Part shown: positions 4,475-5,794 of the stretch, piece by piece
How positions within the stretch are numbered: position 1 is the stretch's first letter
Layout of the letters: each line of letters starts with the position of its first letter
Source: Dehalococcoidia bacterium
Lineage (GTDB): Bacteria > Chloroflexota > Dehalococcoidia > Dehalococcoidales > BS750m-G39
Direction of reading: 5' to 3'
Length of the DNA stretch: 5,794 nucleotides
Assembly: GCA_030616265.1 (NCBI GenBank)
Contig: JAUWXS010000048.1
Location: 1-5,794 of the forward strand
Notes under the pieces: model-generated
Seen by the model: the letters and a program-made list of their open reading frames with translations, nothing else
What the model was told of the DNA's origin: nothing
Database searches by the model: none
Made by a program: the position numbers and the translations under genes

Positions 4475-5499
4475 TGAAGGGATTTAGAGTAGCTATAGTT
4501 GGCGCCACCGGAATGGTGGGGCAGGAGTTCATCAATGTCCTGGAGCAGCGCAACTTCCCCATGGACTCCATTGAACTCCTGGCCTCAGACCGTTCCGCGG
4601 GCAAGAAGCTGTTTGTCAACCACCGCGAGCTTGTGGTCAAAGAGACAACTCCTGAGTCATTTAAGAAGATAGATATCGCCCTCTTCTCGGCGGGGGCGGA
4701 GACCAGCCGTTACTTCTCGCCCATAGCCGCCCAGTCGGGAGCCGTGGTTATTGACAATAGCTCGGCATTCAGGATGGACCCCAAGGTGCCGCTGGTGGTG
4801 CCTGAGGTCAACCCCGAAGATATTAAGTGGCATAAGGGGGTTATCGCCAACCCCAATTGCTCCACCATCCAGATGGTAGTGGCGCTGCAACCCCTGCACA
4901 AGGCTAATCCCATCAAGCGCCTTGTGGCTGCTACCTACCAGTCGGTATCCGGCACCGGCTCGGCAGCGGTAGAGGAGCTGACCAAGCAGGCCAAGCAGGT
5001 ACTGGATGGGCAGACCACCGTCCCCCATGTCTACCCCCACCAAATAGCCTTTAATATACTGCCCGAGATAGATGTCTTTCTGGATAACGACTATACCAAG
5101 GAAGAGTGGAAGATGGTGGAGGAGACCAAGAAGATAATGCACGCCCCCGATATCGCCATTTCGGCGGTTTGCGCCCGCGTGCCGGTATTTATCGGGCACA
5201 GCGAAGCCCTACACATAGAATTCTCCCAGCCGATGTCTCCCGATGAGGCCAAGCGTATTCTGGCTCAGGCGCCAGGGGTAAAGATACTGGACGACCCGGC
5301 TATCAGCCTCTATCCCCAGCCCTGGTCATCGGCAGGCACCGACGAGGTCTTCGTCGGGCGCATTCACCGGGATGCTTCTCACCCCAACGGTCTGATTATG
5401 TGGGTCGTCGCCGACAACCTGCGTAAAGGAGCAGCGCTCAATACCGTCCAGATTGCTGAGGAGATGATTAAAAGGGATTGGCTGCATCCCGGGAGGTAG
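4471..5499 (+). CDS. asd: Aspartate-semialdehyde dehydrogenase
   Basis: Asd reduces aspartyl phosphate to L-aspartate 4-semialdehyde with NADPH, the branch compound for lysine/diaminopimelate, threonine and methionine. The protein has 342 residues, usual for the bacterial type. Visible motifs: the NADP-binding VAIVGATGMVGQ (7-18), SAGAETSR (73-80), NSSAFRM (96-102), the active-site ANPNCST with nucleophile C130, YQSVSGTG with Q157, and CARVPVFIGHSEA, with R236 expected to bind substrate and H243 as the catalytic base. All essential residues are intact. The start is the first of two tandem ATGs; beginning at 4474 would remove one residue. It overlaps dapB by ATGA and is followed four bases later by dapA, so the two enzymes whose products feed each other are made together. 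The gene for aspartate kinase, the preceding step, is not in the window. Confidence 0.97.
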   Translation: MMKGFRVAIVGATGMVGQEFINVLEQRNFPMDSIELLASDRSAGKKLFVNHRELVVKETTPESFKKIDIALFSAGAETSRYFSPIAAQSGAVVIDNSSAFRMDPKVPLVVPEVNPEDIKWHKGVIANPNCSTIQMVVALQPLHKANPIKRLVAATYQSVSGTGSAAVEELTKQAKQVLDGQTTVPHVYPHQIAFNILPEIDVFLDNDYTKEEWKMVEETKKIMHAPDIAISAVCARVPVFIGHSEALHIEFSQPMSPDEAKRILAQAPGVKILDDPAISLYPQPWSSAGTDEVFVGRIHRDASHPNGLIMWVVADNLRKGAALNTVQIAEEMIKRDWLHPGR

Positions 5500-5503
5500 G
5501 GAA

Positions 5504-5794
5504 ATGAGACAACTGGGAAGATTATTAACAGCCATGGTAACCCCCTTTGACGAAAAAGGGGCGGTTAATTATGAGCAGGCTAAGAAGCTGGCCCTGGCTT
5601 TAATTGATTCGGGGAGCGACGGCGTGGTGGTAGCCGCTACTACCGGCGAGTCACCGACGCTGAGCTGGGAAGAGGAAATGCGCCTCTTTACCGAGGTGAA
5701 ATCGGCGGTGGGGGGGCGCGGGACAATCATCGCCTACACCGGCAGTAACAGCACCACCGAAGCCGTGGAAGCCACCAAAAAGGCGGAGAAAATC
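5504..5794 (+). CDS. dapA: 4-hydroxy-tetrahydrodipicolinate synthase, N-terminal part
   Basis: DapA condenses pyruvate with aspartate semialdehyde, the first committed step of lysine/diaminopimelate synthesis. Exactly 97 codons are present before the window ends; the family averages about 290-300 residues. The fragment shows the start of the TIM barrel: GRLLTAMVTPFDEKGAVNY (5-23), then DGVVVAATTGESPTLSWEE (39-57) with the pyruvate-site TTGES at 46-50, and IIAYTGSNSTTEAV (75-88). The catalytic Schiff-base lysine and the conserved tyrosine lie beyond the edge, so activity cannot be judged. Other members of this aldolase superfamily share these motifs, but the place directly after asd and dapB makes DapA by far the best call. 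The ribosome-binding site GGGAGG (5491-5496) overlaps the end of asd, seven bases before the ATG. A run of seven Gs lies at 5710-5716. Confidence 0.93.
   Translation, partial: MRQLGRLLTAMVTPFDEKGAVNYEQAKKLALALIDSGSDGVVVAATTGESPTLSWEEEMRLFTEVKSAVGGRGTIIAYTGSNSTTEAVEATKKAEKI

Noticed and set aside
4657..5199. 180-codon leftward reading frame opposite asd
   Set aside because: It lies wholly inside asd, which has every catalytic motif intact. The product is Gly/Leu/His-rich, as expected for a shadow frame.

Overview
The window looks like ordinary chromosome from a bacterium of the Chloroflexota, most likely class Dehalococcoidia. The basis is the run rpsO-pnp-dapB-asd-dapA, which I recall from Dehalococcoides-type genomes, together with protein sequence character. 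The placement is an inference from memory, not a search. No phage, transposon, CRISPR, tRNA or rRNA signal is visible.

Left part (1-747), leftward genes. A two-module zinc-ribbon protein (454-747) is followed by a DUF503/YlxP-family protein (127-420) and then the first 38 codons of what looks like a DEAD/DEAH helicase of the YprA/MrfA (DUF1998) type (1-115, cut by the window edge). The gaps are 33 and 11 bases, so this looks like one transcription unit. A good sigma-A-type promoter for it lies at 919-947, giving a leader of about 165 bases. Two nearly identical 10-base direct repeats cover its -10 box and start point.

Middle (748-1180), a 433-base divergent intergenic region without a convincing gene. 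It holds the leftward promoter, a small hairpin, a GC-rich pair of overlapping hairpins, a purine-rich tract, and a near-consensus rightward promoter (1090-1118). The -10 box of the rightward promoter lies inside a perfect 8+8 base palindrome. The rpsO leader of about 56 bases can be drawn in two competing folds, one of which hides the Shine-Dalgarno sequence.

Right part (1181-5794), one tightly packed rightward operon: rpsO (ribosomal protein S15, TTG start), pnp (polynucleotide phosphorylase, TTG start, 738 residues with an Arg/Gly-rich tail), dapB, asd and dapA (cut by the window end). pnp/dapB and dapB/asd overlap by ATGA, and the other gaps are 16 and 4 bases. The operon joins a ribosomal protein and the 3'-5' RNA-degrading enzyme to three lysine/diaminopimelate enzymes. 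Asd makes aspartate semialdehyde, DapA condenses it with pyruvate, and DapB reduces the product.

The coding content is known biology. I found no previously undescribed system. The features most worth a second look are the regulatory structures in the divergent region.
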